From assembly GCA_963965975.1 (NCBI GenBank), contig OZ014412.1:11794849-11858848 (forward strand): a DNA stretch of 64,000 nt, given 5' to 3'. A model generated the notes under the pieces. That model did no database searches. It was not told the DNA's origin and saw only the letters and a list, made by a program, of their open reading frames with translations. The translations under genes were made by a program, and so were the position numbers. Of this stretch, positions 13,901-28,900 are shown piece after piece (within the stretch, counting starts at the first letter, position 1; the number at the start of each line of letters is the position of its first letter). The stretch comes from Xestospongia bergquistia (taxonomy: Eukaryota > Porifera > Demospongiae > Haplosclerida > Petrosiidae).

Positions 13901-16900
13901 TTTTTTAAACAACTTTGTCAGATTGCCACAAAAGTAAGATTATAATTAGCTCCATTGTTAAATTTTCTTTTGTTTGATCATTTTCATTATGCAATTTCCT
14001 CTTTTATTAAGAAATTCCTTATTTTTTGGAAAGAAGATAAGAACATCTTGGACAAGTACTTTGATGAAGGTGACTCGGGCTTACACTATCACCTAATATT
14101 GTGGTACGCTGATGTTAGGTTATTTTATTCCATGATTATTGAAATATGTTCTTTTTAAAGGATAATTGATCATGATAAAATAGAGAAATGTTTTGAAGAG
14201 AGAGGATATAAATGTTTTATTGAAAATGACAATCTTGCTCTAATACTTCAAGATTTAATGAATTATGGTGATGAAGAATTAAGCATTTGCTGTGCCAAAT
14301 TACTTTTTGACATTCATAAAGTAAAGTTATAAATACCTGTTTTAACATTGCAATGTGCCTTGGTGGTTTCTTGAATTCATGTATATGGATATAATGTTTT
14401 AGTTAGCATGTGACCAAAATCAATTATAGGATTACCCACCATAATTAATAAACAATAATTAAGTAAATATACATTAGTAGAAAAAATGAGAATAGACAGT
14501 GGATCTATATATTTAATGATATAGGAGTAAAGAACTGACAAAAACCAGTTACTTTCTTAATTTGTAAAATCTACTGTTTGAAGGCGTTTATATAGAATTA
14601 TTCTTTGATTGATTTATCAGATTAGCAACATGAAGCATAACTCAGATTCAGAAATAAATCCTCTAGCAACTTTAAAAAGTATTAATCTTGAGTACTTTGC
14701 TTCAGAGTACTTTGTTATAAATACCTGTTTTAACATTGCCGATGATGGTAAAGAAAGCAATATTTCAACCCTTCATGATAGTAAAGTCTATAAATGTCTC
14801 AGCAGAAGGATTCTTTAAATCCTCTTAATATTTGTGTGTGTCTATGACTTTGCTAGTATTTTCAAACATAAAGACTTTATGTGACCATGCTATGAAATTT
14901 AGTAGACCATTCAACAATTGTATGTGCTATGTTGTCTTCATTTTTAATAGAAAGAGTGTATACTTTTTGAAATGGCTCGTAAATCTTATGTGGTTGGTGA
15001 AGTTGATGATGATAAGATGCACAAGTACATATCTTTTTCTGAATCTGAGGCAGAGTATAACCATTTGCGAAGAATGATAAGAGGTTCTGATGAAGGTATG
15101 GTCTATAACTTCAGTGAAGTATAATGAATCAAACGTGTCTCTCTTTACAGAACCAATGAATGGTAAAGATCAACCTTTTAAAGAAGAATTAAATTTTCTT
15201 GAAAGTTTAAAGACAAAATTTGTTTGCAAATTTGATGATACAGAGGTGAAAGTTTGTAACCAAAACATTGCTTTTTCTACTGGTAAGTACAAAATGCATC
15301 ATCAGTTACACAATAGCAGTGCATACATTGGGATGGACCAGATTGTCCATTGAAATCTATTGGCAAAACAAAGAATATCTCAGCCAAAACACATCAAAAT
15401 GTCTCATTACATGCCAATCTTCCTCCTTAGGATAGTACCCATGTTTTGACTGATTTATAGGGTAAAGTTATGTTTCTAAGCATTACAGTAGACATTGGTG
15501 AAAATACTGAATTGTTTACATTTTTTTTTTGACTTGTTCACAGCAATAAGTCAAAAATTAAAAGAACATTTGCTATCATTTATGAATTCGCAGATACAAC
15601 ATAATTTGAAACAAACTATCCCTTTTTGTATTACAAATTTTAGTGTTTTAAAACAAAATGAAGCAATTTCAGTAATTTACTTTCAAGAGCTACCCTTATA
15701 GAAGTCATTTTCTTATGAATAATTAATATTAAGAGAAAAAAGGGTGCAAATGGAGAATATTAGTCTTCTACTTGTCATAGTAAGAGTAGACTATTTCCTG
15801 CTTTAATGTTCAGCCTAAAAGAAGATCAAGAATAATTATTTTATGGCATATATGCTAGTGACTGTAAGTCTAGCTAAGATCAATTGACTTAAGTACAACT
15901 TGATTATTGTATTCTGAAGAACCTTCTTGTTGATGGAACCATTTCAAGTTCCCTGATAATTTCATGTTATCACTGTCATCATAGTAATTATTATTTCTTC
16001 ATCACAATATGTAAGAACACTTTTTTGTGAGATTTTTAAACATTGAACCTCACTACCTTGCATAATGCTACAGCTTTCTCTATTGGCAATTTAAACACTT
16101 CCATTTAAAAAACTTACACAAACAAGTTAATAAAAAATATTTTATAAAAATTGAAGTAAAATACAGATGGTTGATATCAGTCCAATACAAAAAATGCAAG
16201 TAAGATATTAGGGATGGCAATTGCCTCATGCCTACATAATAATAGCACAGGTGACACGAGCAATTTAGGATATTCACCAATGTTAACTACATCTAGATTA
16301 CCAAAATATTACCAGTAATATATTGTTGCATTCTATGTGTATGCAAATATGTAGGGATAATGCAATTGTCATCCCTAATATTTGTTGCATTATTTGTATT
16401 GGAATAATATTATTTTGCATTTTTATAAAATATTTTTATTTACATGTTTCAAGGTAATTTTTTGATCATTTGTATCTAACTGACAGAAATTGTCTACAGA
16501 AATATTTATGTAATTACTGTTATATCGAACATGATATTATGGTTGTTGTTTATAAGTGCAAACTCATTTACATGATCAATATTTGACTTATATTATTTAT
16601 TAAAACAACCTATAGTTCTATTTGACAGTATCATGTTCTACAGGTATCTTTTCAGTTCTCTTGGCATTTATATTAAAGTTTTGCCCAATTGATGCTGGAA
16701 AGGAAGAGACATTACTTAAAAGTGTGTGTGAAACACTTCAAAACATGTCTCGTGGAAATGACAGAGTAAATAATTAAATTCTTTGGACATAAGTAAAAAC
16801 TGTGATCATTATTTCAGGTCAAAAAGGAGATTTTTCATAATTTTAGAGACTTTTTAAAAGTGAAGACTGGAGTGGCACCTGTAGCTCATCTATTAACTGA

Positions 16901-19900
16901 AGTGAGGATTCATTTAATTTATTATAGATCTCAATCTTATCCACATAATTAAATCTGATCTTATAAATTGATAATTAATAAATGATTTTGGCAATAAATA
17001 GTTGTTTTGAGTACTTTATTTAATTTCAGATTCTCACAGACAGTGTTACTCTATGCCATCAGTTAACTGAAGGAGATATTAGACAGATATATACATTAGC
17101 TTGTACTGATAGTCCTGGCTATTCAGACTTTTTCACTACATTAGAGACTGTGATAAAGGTAATCATGTGATATTACTGTTCAATAAGTTATGTAAAATGA
17201 TACATCCATTTTTAAGTACATATACAACATGGAAGTCCAGTTTGGATAATTCCTAGATTAGTGGAAATTTTATATTAAAAGAATGCAAATTTTCTTGACC
17301 ATAGAACAGAATTAAATTTGATTTCTATTTCCATATGATTACACATAATGTTTTCTAAACAGCCCCAGAAGTTTGTACCTTCAGGATCTCCAGTTTTATA
17401 CTTAAAAATCTATCAAGAGATGATAGCCAGAATTTTTTCTGATACTCACCAAGACCATTTCAAAAATCTAATGACAAGAAAAGACTCTGAACATAGAATG
17501 TTAATACTTAAAACTGTTAGTGCATAATAACCAATATAACCTGCTTAACTGTCCTCCCAAACATACAGAAAAATGATGACTTTCAACAATTGATGCAGTT
17601 ACTCAGTGTGTCTAGTTTACTAGCTACTTGCTGTGAGGGAGAATGTAGATTTGCTGAAACTGTTTGCCAGAATATTTTCAGTTTTGAGGAACTTCTTGGG
17701 TGACTTTTCCACATCATGTGTTTATCATATCAGTTATAGTTTTCAATGTATTTATTATGTATATACATTATTACCATTAGTGCTTGCAGCTCTTGTCTCT
17801 AAGCTTGAACTTTCTTGAATAAATGTTTCATTTCCTAACACCATATATATTTCTTGTGCACAGAATAATAACAGATGATGATGTGGATATTTGTTGTAAA
17901 GAACCATTTTTTCGTCTTCTCATTTGGTCCTACATAATAACTGAAAAAGACTCACTTTCTTCAGTAGACAAATTGTCAAAAGAGAAGTGGGCTGCCATAT
18001 AATTGTCTAAATCCTTTCATTTTTGTCTCTTCACATAGAAAATTCTGGAACCACATTGAAAAAATTGCAGAGGAAATGAAATTACTACCTAAGAAAATAC
18101 AAAAAAGCAATTTAAAAAATTTGCTCAGGAAATTATTTTCTCAGCATCTTGTAAGGAAATAATACAATTTGTATCACATCATGCAAGGGTACATATAGCC
18201 TAGTACCCAGGAGTTCACAAAGAAAAGAGTGCCTGGTAACTATACTGCTTGCACATGAGCGTAGTTATTGTAATTTATACAACATAGTGACATCATAATA
18301 ACAACATTTTAATTTAAATGATGTATAAATGGAGCTGGATATTGATGATGTTTCATTCATTACACGAGTTATAAGCATGGCTATACTCGAGTTTGTGGGT
18401 TGTGTAGTGATTTTGTGGAAGCAAAAAAATTGACAAACTTGTTGCTGTTGGGATACAAAACCACAAGAAGACATCTTTTCTGTCATATTTAGCTTCAAAC
18501 AGACAAGAGTTACTATTAAATTTTTGTAAGAGATAGATCTGGCCTTCCTAGCTGCTTTAGAACATAGAGTAGAGCAGCAGAAAAGTTTCTATCAGTACTG
18601 AAAGTAGCCATCACAAATAGTGTAAGATTGCAGTAAAAGAAATTTTGACATCATAGTTGACGGAGGATTCCTAGATCCTTGAGTATACTATTTCCAAGAA
18701 ATCTGTGGAAATTAAACACATGCGCAAACAGAAGTTCCCAGGCGCTCTTTTCTTTTACAAACACCTGGGTACGAGGCTAAGGTATATATTGATTAACATC
18801 TATATCAATTGTAATGATTAGACTAGTTTGCTCAAAAATTCTTGTTTTAGCAAGTTCAAATAGATTATATTATAGAAAAACTGCGACTATAAACTACTTT
18901 CTTTTCTAGTGTTGGACTGATGTAATTTCTATAAACAAAAGAAATAAGTACTTTCCTGAACTGATTTATTTAGTTAACTGTCTAATTCCATTGGTCACTT
19001 CATTCTGTACAAAAGTAATCACCTTTCAACATTCTGAACTTACAAAAAGTAAATTCAAAGTAATCATAGAAGATAGAATGAAAGACCTCGAGAATATTGG
19101 ATCTACTGTTTCAGTAAGTATTCAAAAAATATTAACACTGAGTTTTTCTATTGTATGTTTTATTATTTAATGACTTACATTTTTATTATAGACACTCTTA
19201 AAAGATTATCCTCACATTTTTATGACAACTCAATCTCAGGCTACTTTTTGGAAATTTGGTCTTCATAGCATTAATGATTTAATACCTGAAATTTTGGAAT
19301 ACAGTGTAAGTTACTCAAACCATACTATATAAGTAAATAAAACGTTTTTTTAAAAAAACGCATAAATATAAGGATAGCTAATATCTGTCCAATACAAAGA
19401 ATGCAAACAGACAGTAGGGATGGTAATGGCATTATTCCTACATAATAGAACAGGCACAGAATGAAACCATGTAATCACTGAAACACTTTAAGTGACTAAA
19501 ATAGTTTTTGGATATCTTTACTTGCTTGCAACTGAATTGTGGACCATTGTCTGAAACTAATTGATCCAGCAAGCCATATTGGGCAAATACCTATCTTAGT
19601 ATGTCCATTGTCTTTGAGGTGGTGGTAGAGATCATTTCATAGACTTCTGGCCACTTGGAATGAGTGTTGACTATAACAAAATTAGTTTTGCCATACAGTG
19701 GACCAGCAAAGTCCACGTAGATTCTAACCCAAGGCTTAGGAGTCCATAAACAAGGGTTTAAAGAAGATTTAGGAGGAGATAGTTCGAAAAATAGGCAAGG
19801 CTCACATGATTTTACTGCGGAATCTACATTGAAATCTAGTCTTGGCCCCACCATACATGACTTCTTGCAATAGCTTTCATTCGACTAATACAAGGATGAT

Positions 19901-22900
19901 CTGGTGCAATTCACTTAACACTTCATTCCGGTATCCCTGTATTTTAGAGGCACAAGTACACAAATAGCCCACATAACACAGTTTCCTTCAATATCAGTTT
20001 ATGTCTATGATAAAAATAAGGTTTATGTTCATTAGGTACACTACTACGCCAACCAGTTTCAGTATATCTGAGAACCTTAGACAAAATACTGTCAAAAAAT
20101 TTGCTAAAGCCAGTTGTTTAGCAGCAGAGGTAGTGATTCTAGTTGACCTAAGTTAAAAACGCTATTGAAACAGACACCCCCAATTTTCATACAAGCAAGA
20201 GCAATTTGACCTATTTTGCTACATGAATGACAAGTGGCATGTTTAAATTTACATTGATTGGAGGCATGCGTTTTTTTGCCACAACAGTGACACGGTTTCT
20301 GTTGTGAGGAGGCCTTCAGCACTCCAATGCTACCATCAGACAATCTGCCAGGATGCATAACTTGGGACGTTTTCTCTGCACATTTCAGACTTAAGGCAAG
20401 GTCGACAGTGAGGTCCTTCTCAAATAATAGCATCTTTTGTATTGCATCACTATTAAGATCACAAATGAAGCATTCACATCAAGCAAGTCAGCTCCATATT
20501 TACAATTGGAACAAAGCATTTCAACTCTACCACAAATCAGCAGTATTTTCTGCAAACTTTTGGTCACGTTTGAAAATGGAAGTGTTCAGCAAAAATGACA
20601 GGAATGGGTTCAAAATCACCTTCCATTGTCTTAATCAAGTCCTCTGGACACTGGTCTCAAAGTTTGATGGGCACATAATAGTCACTAAGAAGGACAAAAT
20701 TCTTTGCTCATATAACAGTAAAAAAACAGGCACTTTCTTCTCTTCATTGATGCTATTAGCATCAAAGTATAATTTTAGTCTCTCAACATAAGTAGAGAAT
20801 TGATCAGTCTCTGCCTTGAATTCCTGGATTTTCCCTACAATAGACATTTGGTCACCCTCATCACCAATTGTGATAACTTTGTCATTTGGAATAAGCAAGA
20901 TTGATAGAGATACATAGAGAAGCCACAGACGGAAATTCCAATTCTTATTTCTAATTTCAATCTGTTGCAACCTGGCCAAGATAGATTCAACATATAACAA
21001 CAACTATATATAAGAATCAAGAGGGAGAGTCAACATGTACAAAAACGTGCTCACACAATATATGCATGTGTTCGTTCTAGAATATTCTAGAATATATAAA
21101 TATTCATACATATTTACCATATTCATACCTATTACATTTCCCCCCTCTTAAGTTTGAAGTAGGGGTGCAAAACAATCAACAGGTCAAGGTACACGAGTAG
21201 AATGGCGAACAGCAACTGGACGAACTTGTGCAGGTGGCGGTATATCGACTTGAACTGCAGGAGGATCTGGATTTGGCGTGAACGCATCTGACATACACCA
21301 ATCTTCAACTGGTTCCTGTGAAATGTTGTCAGAATAGTTACGTCTAAGGTGGTCAACATGACGTCTTAGGACAATCCCAGTGTTTGTTTGTACCTCATAT
21401 GAAAGTGGGCCAGTGACTTTTGTAACATTAACAGGTATCCATTTCGTTCCATGGAATTTTTTTGCAAAACAGGTATCCATTTCGTTACATGGAATTTTTT
21501 TGCAAAACGTTTGTCACCAATCTCAAAATTATGAGGAGCTTTATTCCTAATCAACTTGTCTTGTTTCTCTGACAGTTTGCATGAAGTGTCTAGATGTGGT
21601 AAATCTAATGCTGTACAGAGTCGTCTTCCCATTAATAGTTCAGAAGGTGAAACTCCCATGGTAGTCTGAGGTGTTACACAGTATTTCAACAAAAATTAAT
21701 CTAACCTAAGTTCCATGTGTCCTTCCACTTTTAAGACAGCATGCTTAAAAGTTTGGACAGCACGTTCAGCCAATCCCGTTTGAAGTTGGATGGTAGGGGA
21801 AGATGAAAGAGTGTTTTATCCTATTTTGGGACATAAACTGCTGAAATACTGAACTTCTAAAACCAGAAAAAGTTTACCATGAAAGGGTCCAGTATGGTCT
21901 ATGTGTAATCTTGCCCAAGGTCTAGTACACCATTCCCATGGATGTAAAGGGGCCTTCAGGGGTGATGAATGATTGGTTTGACAAATATGACAGTGACTTA
22001 CTTTAGTAACAATATCATAATCAAGATGTGGCCAACAGACATATGATCTAGCCAAACTTTTCATTTGATTGGTGCCAGGATGAGTGTCATGAAGTTCTTC
22101 TAATACAATGGCATGATCCTGAGATGGATTCACGACATGTGACCCCCATAGTACACATCCGTCCACGACACTTAATCCATTTCGCTGATTAAAGTAAGGT
22201 TGTAAATCATCACCAGAATTGCTGGTATTCCAACCATGTAAAATGAAATGATGTACACGAGAGAGAATTGGATCATTACTGGTCCAGTGTCTGATCTGTG
22301 CTGAATTATTGCCTCTAAAAGATGATTAAGAACCTCTCCACCCTCACAACTAAAATTTAACTGTTTGTTAGATATAGGTAATCTGCTAAAGGTATCAGCA
22401 TTGGCAATCTTGTGACCAGGTCGGTATTGGATAACATACTGATAAGAGCTTAGGAATAGAGACCATCGCTGGATCCTACAAGCAGCCATCTTGGGACTGG
22501 GCGGTTCACACTAAACAAATACTTCAAAGGTTGATGATTTGAATATATGATAAATTTCCCCCCCTAACAAGTACTGATGGAACTTTTTTACAGTAAATAC
22601 CACAGCCAGACCTTCCTTCTCGAGTTGCTAGTAATTTTTTTCTGTGGGTGTCAAAGTACATGAAATGAAAGTAATGGGTTTCTCAGACCCATCCTCCATA
22701 CAGTGCACTAGAATAATAATAACTTCTCCTGACTATCATAATGAACTATCAAGGTAGACGATTTTAGCAACTTCTTAGCTTGGTTAAACGCTAGTAACTG
22801 TTCCTCTGTCCATTCCCACTTCGCATGTTTTTGGAACAACCTGTAGACAATAACAATAACAGGAAGGTTAAGTAAAAATTTAGCATAATAATTTAGTAAA

Positions 22901-25900
22901 CCAAGAAAAGATTTGAGTTCAGTTATGTTCCGTGGTTCCGGTGCTAATTGTATTGCTTGGAGTTTCTGTTTAGATGGATGGAGTCCATTCTTATCTATGA
23001 TATGGCCAAGGTATTCGACTGATGGTGCAGCAAAGGGAAATTTCAATTCTTTTAGTGTGGCACCTGCCTGTTCTAGCCAGTGCATCACTTGGTCTAAGTT
23101 ACATAGATGCTCTTCAAGAGTCTTCCCAGTGACGAGAATATCATCGATGTAAACGACAACCCCTGATAGGCCTTGCATTAAACTTCCATTGTCCTCTGAA
23201 AAATGGAGGGGGAAGAAGATATGCTAACTGACAACCTTGGGTATTCCTTTAGTAGAATTAATGGTAGTGTATTTTTTGACTCCTCATCTTATTTAAGTTG
23301 CTGGTAAGCATATGACAAATCAAGTTTGGAGAATAATATACCTCCCAATAAGGCAGTGAAACAATCATCCACTCTGGGGGGTGAGTAAACCTCTGGTTTT
23401 GCAACAGCATTGACAATTACTTTGTAGTCTCCACAAATATGAATGTTTCCATCTGCCTTGATAACAGGGACGATGGGTGCTGACCGATCTGAAAACTGTG
23501 TAAGCATGATAACTTCAGCTTGTAAAAGTTGCTCAAGTTCAGCCTCAACCCAATTCTTAAGAGTGTATGGCAAAGGACGCAGTTTGAAGAAGAGAGGCTG
23601 AGCCTCTGGTGGTACAAAAATCTTGGCTTTCACTCCTGAAAAAGTGACTTGAAAAGGTGTCCTTACTGATGACAGACGTTGCTGAACCTGTACCCAGCTC
23701 CATGTCGAGCTTGCGACCATAGGCTGTAACTGTAACTCTAAGTGGTTCAACTCTAGACGGTATAGAATAAACTTGAAAAACCTGGTGTGGGTCATCTAAA
23801 GAAGACGGACTTGTCTCTTTAACAACATTTGCTGTTTTGGAGGCCCTGCCCTTTGAACGAGCTTGAGTAGGGTGTGTGTGTGTAGCTCAGAGGGCCTGCT
23901 GTGACAAACCTTGGAGATGTGACCAGTTCTACCACATGAGTGACATAGGAAATAGGAATTGGAATGTCTGTCTGCGGCTTCAGTAGATACAACTAGAATA
24001 ACACATGAGAGAGAAATTTCTAATATCTACCTTTTAAAGTACCTGTATAATGTTACTAAATCAACAATATTGATTTGTCAGATCATATTGAATATCTTTT
24101 AAAATAGGAAATTGATATAGATGGAGAATTTAAGTCTTCAGAATTAGTGGACTATGAGAAAAAAATGACAGATGAGATTAAAAAAAATAAAATGCTAAGA
24201 TGGTATGTTTTTAACAACGAGACTCTGTACAAGTGGAAAATTTTTGAGGATTTAGGTAACGATAATCTAAACTATATTAAAGAATGTGATTAATTTAGAT
24301 GGAAATATGATGTCATAATAATGCTAATCTATTAAGTACAAAGTTGTATGTATTAATTGTTTGCATCTAAAATGGTATGAAATAAACTTAAAAACTGAAT
24401 TTTTATATAGCTTTGTGTAATTCTGATAATGTACTACCTGGTGGCCAGAGTTTTGAAAATTTAGTTATGCTGTTTACTGATGATATTTCAGAATTTGATA
24501 AAGAGTATGTTGATAATGTCTTTGATTATACATGTCTGTTTGATTGTAGCTCTAAACTGGAGAAAGCAAATTATCTCCTAAGGTTGCTGAGGTAAATAGA
24601 TAACTAAGCAAGAATTACTGTTATTTTTATTAACACATGGTCTAGTGCCCTTCATAAGCCAATATGTCAGCAAACATGTACTAGTATTGAAAGAGCTGAA
24701 TTAACTGCCACACTGCTTACAACATTACAAATACTATATGGAATTCTATATACTAAAATATCTTTGGAAGATCATCAATGGAAGGAGTAAGCAATTCCTA
24801 TAACAAGTAGCTGTATTGGAAATACATAGCTTATTACATTTTTGAAGGGAATTATTCACTATTTTATAAATGTAGGCGTTATAAGAAACATGTACAGCCA
24901 CTTCAATATCATTTCTGTCATTTCCATGAAAAAGTAAGTTAATGTATATTTACATGTATTAATTTTATATTTCTTTACTGGCTTTCTTAGGCAATATTAT
25001 ATCTTTCTCATTCAAATGATGACATTACTGTACAAGTATTAGCCTTTTTTACAACACTCCTTTACAATGGTAATGAAGATGTTCAAGAAAAAATCTATGA
25101 ACTCATAACTGAAGACTCAAATTTCTTCTTAAAGCTTCATAAATTAATCATCAGTGCTACATTTGACTTCAGTCAGGAATTTAAGTGAGTTAATATAATG
25201 TGTAATAATAACAAATGCATGTATAAATAATAAATGTCTGTGATAAATGCAACAATGTTGTGTATATTATGCATTTATGATAACAAAGTGTTGATTCTAT
25301 TTTTCATGATTGTGTCCAGATTTTCAGCAGTTAGTACATCACCTTCAACTTACGTAAGTAATTAATTAAAATGCATCACTTGTCATTAAGCACAGCTATA
25401 AATATTGTGCATTCTACTTGTTTTATAATTTTACTATGTTTGATTGACAGACACTTAATGAAAAAGAAGAACCAGGACTTATGACTACCTCTGATTCAAA
25501 TGTAAAATTAACAATTATCCCACTGTTTCTATTATATAGTATTTTTTAACCCATGTATCTAGACATTGGACTTAAGAAGACAAGTCTCCATAGCTGATGT
25601 AAGCACCACCAATGATGGCATAATTGTTACTTACTATCTTGCTGCTTTTAATAATTACTATAGAGTTATGATGGCAAATATTCACTTGACGACCCAATGC
25701 TGTTTGAAAAACATCATGAAAATGTACCTCTAGCAGACGAAAGTTTAGAACTAGCTGAAGTTGTAGTTGAAATGCCTGCTGAAGATGACTTTTTTGCTGT
25801 ACCTAAAAGCAATGATATTCCAACATTTCAACAACAAAAAAGTTGTGAGATAGTAGACTGCAAAACTGTAACATTTGGTGATGAAATAGAAATTGTTGAA

Positions 25901-28900
25901 GATGATACATGCAAAAGAAATCAAATTTCAGTAATTACTATGATGATAATTGTATGTTTCATTTCTAACAATTATATTTTATGTTTTTAGTTAATAGTTG
26001 ATGAAAATTCTGATCTGCTATGTCGTCTCCATAAAACTCAAACAGAAATAGAAACATGTCCTGTAAGTAGTAATTTACTAACTCAAATAAGGAAACTTTT
26101 ATATACACATTACTTATATCTTTCTGTAGATTGAAAATAGTCTTATTTTTATGTCAAAGGTCAGTCAGCCAAGTATCATTTATGTCATGAACTAATCCAT
26201 GGCTACTATTACATAAATTAAGATTAAATTTATTTAATATTTAGTATCAAGCTCTTACCCATCATATTGCTCAACCATCATTTAGTGAAACAACTCGAGG
26301 TATACTTTTAGTCAAGTATTCAATACCAATAGAAAATGTTTTGTAAATGCTAATATCTACATTTTCAATTAATATTTTGACAATAAGTCTATTTATATAC
26401 ACTTACATAGAAAAGCCTAAGAAAAAGAAGAAGAAAATATCTTCTAATGCAAAAGGTTACTTCAACGTAGCTGATGAAAGAGCCTTGAAAGTTGTTTGTC
26501 AATCAGTAAAAGTAAATTGTAATTATTCTGTGTTTATGATTGTATTAATTTCATATAGGGAGATAGTGATTGTGAACATGAAGACATGATTGCTATTACT
26601 CGAATTAGAGTTGTTTTAGAGCTAGTTGCTGCTATGACTGATGGTCAAAATAGAAAAATGCAAAATGTTTTGCGAAGTCAAAAGCATTGCTTTCCTGTAA
26701 GTTAAGATTACCAGTGTGAGCTTATCAGTAAAATCTTTGTATAGAGCTTCAATATTGTTGGTGAAACTGCAGTCTTATTGCAAGGTCTTGCTGAAAACCC
26801 TGTTGTTAAAGACAAAACTATATTAGTGATGGAGAAAGCTATTCAGGTATTAATAAATAAGTATAATGTAATTCTATTTATGTCTTCACAGGCACTTATT
26901 GAGATATGTGCTGGTAACTATGACAACCAGCTTGTGGCAGTTAATGGTCAAGTTGTTGACTCTATAAATCTAATACTAAAACATTCTGTCAAGGTAATCT
27001 CTTGCAACTACCTTTCATTTTATTTGTATTCTGTAATGATACATCGACTCATCATATTTCTCTGTCCTTAAGGATACTAGTGATGAACAAAGAATGATGT
27101 TTAAATTGCAATACAAGGCCTTTGAGTTATTACAGGTGTTATTGGAAGAGACCAATAAAAGCAGCAAAGATGTTGCTTATTCAATTTACAAAGATTTGAG
27201 AGTAAAGGAAGTTGTATTGAGGATGAAAGAATATTATGTGAGTATTTATCATTATATATAATATACTAACAAATGTCTTAGTTATTATATACTCTATCAC
27301 CAAATAATAGCTGTGGTTTATTTAAGTTTACACACAACACCAGTTAACACCAGCAAAACTGTCATTTTATTATCTTTATTTTTAATTGTAGTCTCTTCCA
27401 GAAGAATTAAAATTGAAAAGTGGTGCAATATTAAAGGCCTATCATGTGTTGAAGAGTATTACAGATCTTGTTAACATAAAATTCGAAAGCTATGGTTAGC
27501 CATTTTTCTATTCCTTCAAATTATATTCTATATCATTTGGGATAGTTACATGTGATGTTGATGATGATATGTGGACATTTGTGAAAAATTGGACATTGAG
27601 CATTGAAGTTAATTATGTAACAAAGAATAATGAAGAGATTTTAACTAGTGTCTACTTTCCTTTTGATCCCAAGGTATATTCTTGATAAAATAATCATTGC
27701 ATTCTTTTATAACAAATAATTTGTTGGGTACATAATACAATAGTTATCTCATAAGAATTATTTAAATAGATCTGTTATTATGTCTTATTAAACCCAATGT
27801 TATTATCAAATATATACAAAATTGCAGAGAAAGTTATTAGATGATGACAAGGAGAAAATACAGACTAACATCAAACGTGATACACCAGAAGAGAAAGTAA
27901 AAGATCTCTTAAATTGGATTAAATCTGTCCAGAAAAATGATGCCTACAAAGTAAGCATTATATGTGTATTGTCTGACTTTGTTCTTCATGCAAAGTGCCA
28001 GACTAGTAATACATCACATGTACAAGTATTACCATATATAATTAAAACACCAAATTAAATTTATTTATCATCTTCATAATTTAGACTAAATATTTGAGCA
28101 AGCTTCCCTTTTATAAAGAAGGATCGTAAGTTCAAATGTTTATTTTAGCCGTTTCATTGCTTTTAGAATTCTACTTCATTTGGTTTTGATTATTTTAACA
28201 ATTCTGTTGAACCTCTTCATTCTGTTCCTGTACAAAGCTCCACAAGACCAAAGGTATAATTAGTATTATGCGACCAAATTAATTCTGTATTTCTTTCTTT
28301 TGAAGTTTTCCAAACATTACAAACAGTACTGCTGAATTGACAGAGCCATATATTGCTACCTGGTTTAAGAACTACTTACATTACTTTCTAGGAAGTTTCC
28401 ATTTCATATTTAGTCTATTAATGTTATCAGAATACATACTCAGAGAAAAACCTAACTTCATCTTTACTGTTCTTTGGGTTCAGAGGAAACTGTAAGTATA
28501 AGATATTGTGATCTGAAATAAGCACAGACTCTGCTCGTCCTCATCAATAAACAAAATCATTGTAATAAAAAATTGAACTCTATTGTTTTCTTTTGTACAG
28601 ATATAAAATGAAGAAATGGTTTAAAGAAAATAACCATTTGGAACAATGGTCCAAAGAGAAAGTATGTTGTACATGTGGAAAGAGCACTCAGCAGCCTGAA
28701 CAGTTTGATGATAAGAACAAAATGGTCAATAAAAAGTCATCAAACAAAAACAAAATTCTTAATTGGCTCAGTGGGTGGTTTGATGAACCAGAAGAAAGCT
28801 TATGTTTTGATGTCAACTTTTTTGGCTTCAATTCATTGTATCACTGGATATTTGTATTCTCTTCAATTCTCGGTTTGATTGTTTCAGGATATTTCTACTG

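Larger units (their letters stand above)
19331..24070 (-). mobile_element. Antisense Ty3/gypsy retroelement cluster in intron 42
   Basis: Copy 1 and copy 2 align up to about 19330 and again from about 24070, so this 4.7-kb block is an insertion in intron 42. On the minus strand the order is: a 3' gag remnant, protease remnant, reverse transcriptase, RNase H and integrase (element B, 24000 to 21137), a polypurine tract and an LTR-like stretch, then gag and an integrase part (element A, about 21000 to 19505). Two internal regions thus share one LTR. Gag and pol features are those of the Mag-like branch of Ty3/gypsy (my judgement). All frames are broken. The leftmost part, 19345-19500, is a fragment of the dispersed ~1.1-kb family. 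Confidence 0.85.

Noticed and set aside
14104-14118. A longer exon 30 ending at GTTAG.
   Set aside because: In copy 2 this would require a poor GC donor (GCTATT). Ending 15 bases earlier gives GT donors in both copies and the same phase.
20327-20791. A 154-codon plus-strand open frame.
   Set aside because: It is the antisense shadow of the gypsy gag region on the minus strand.
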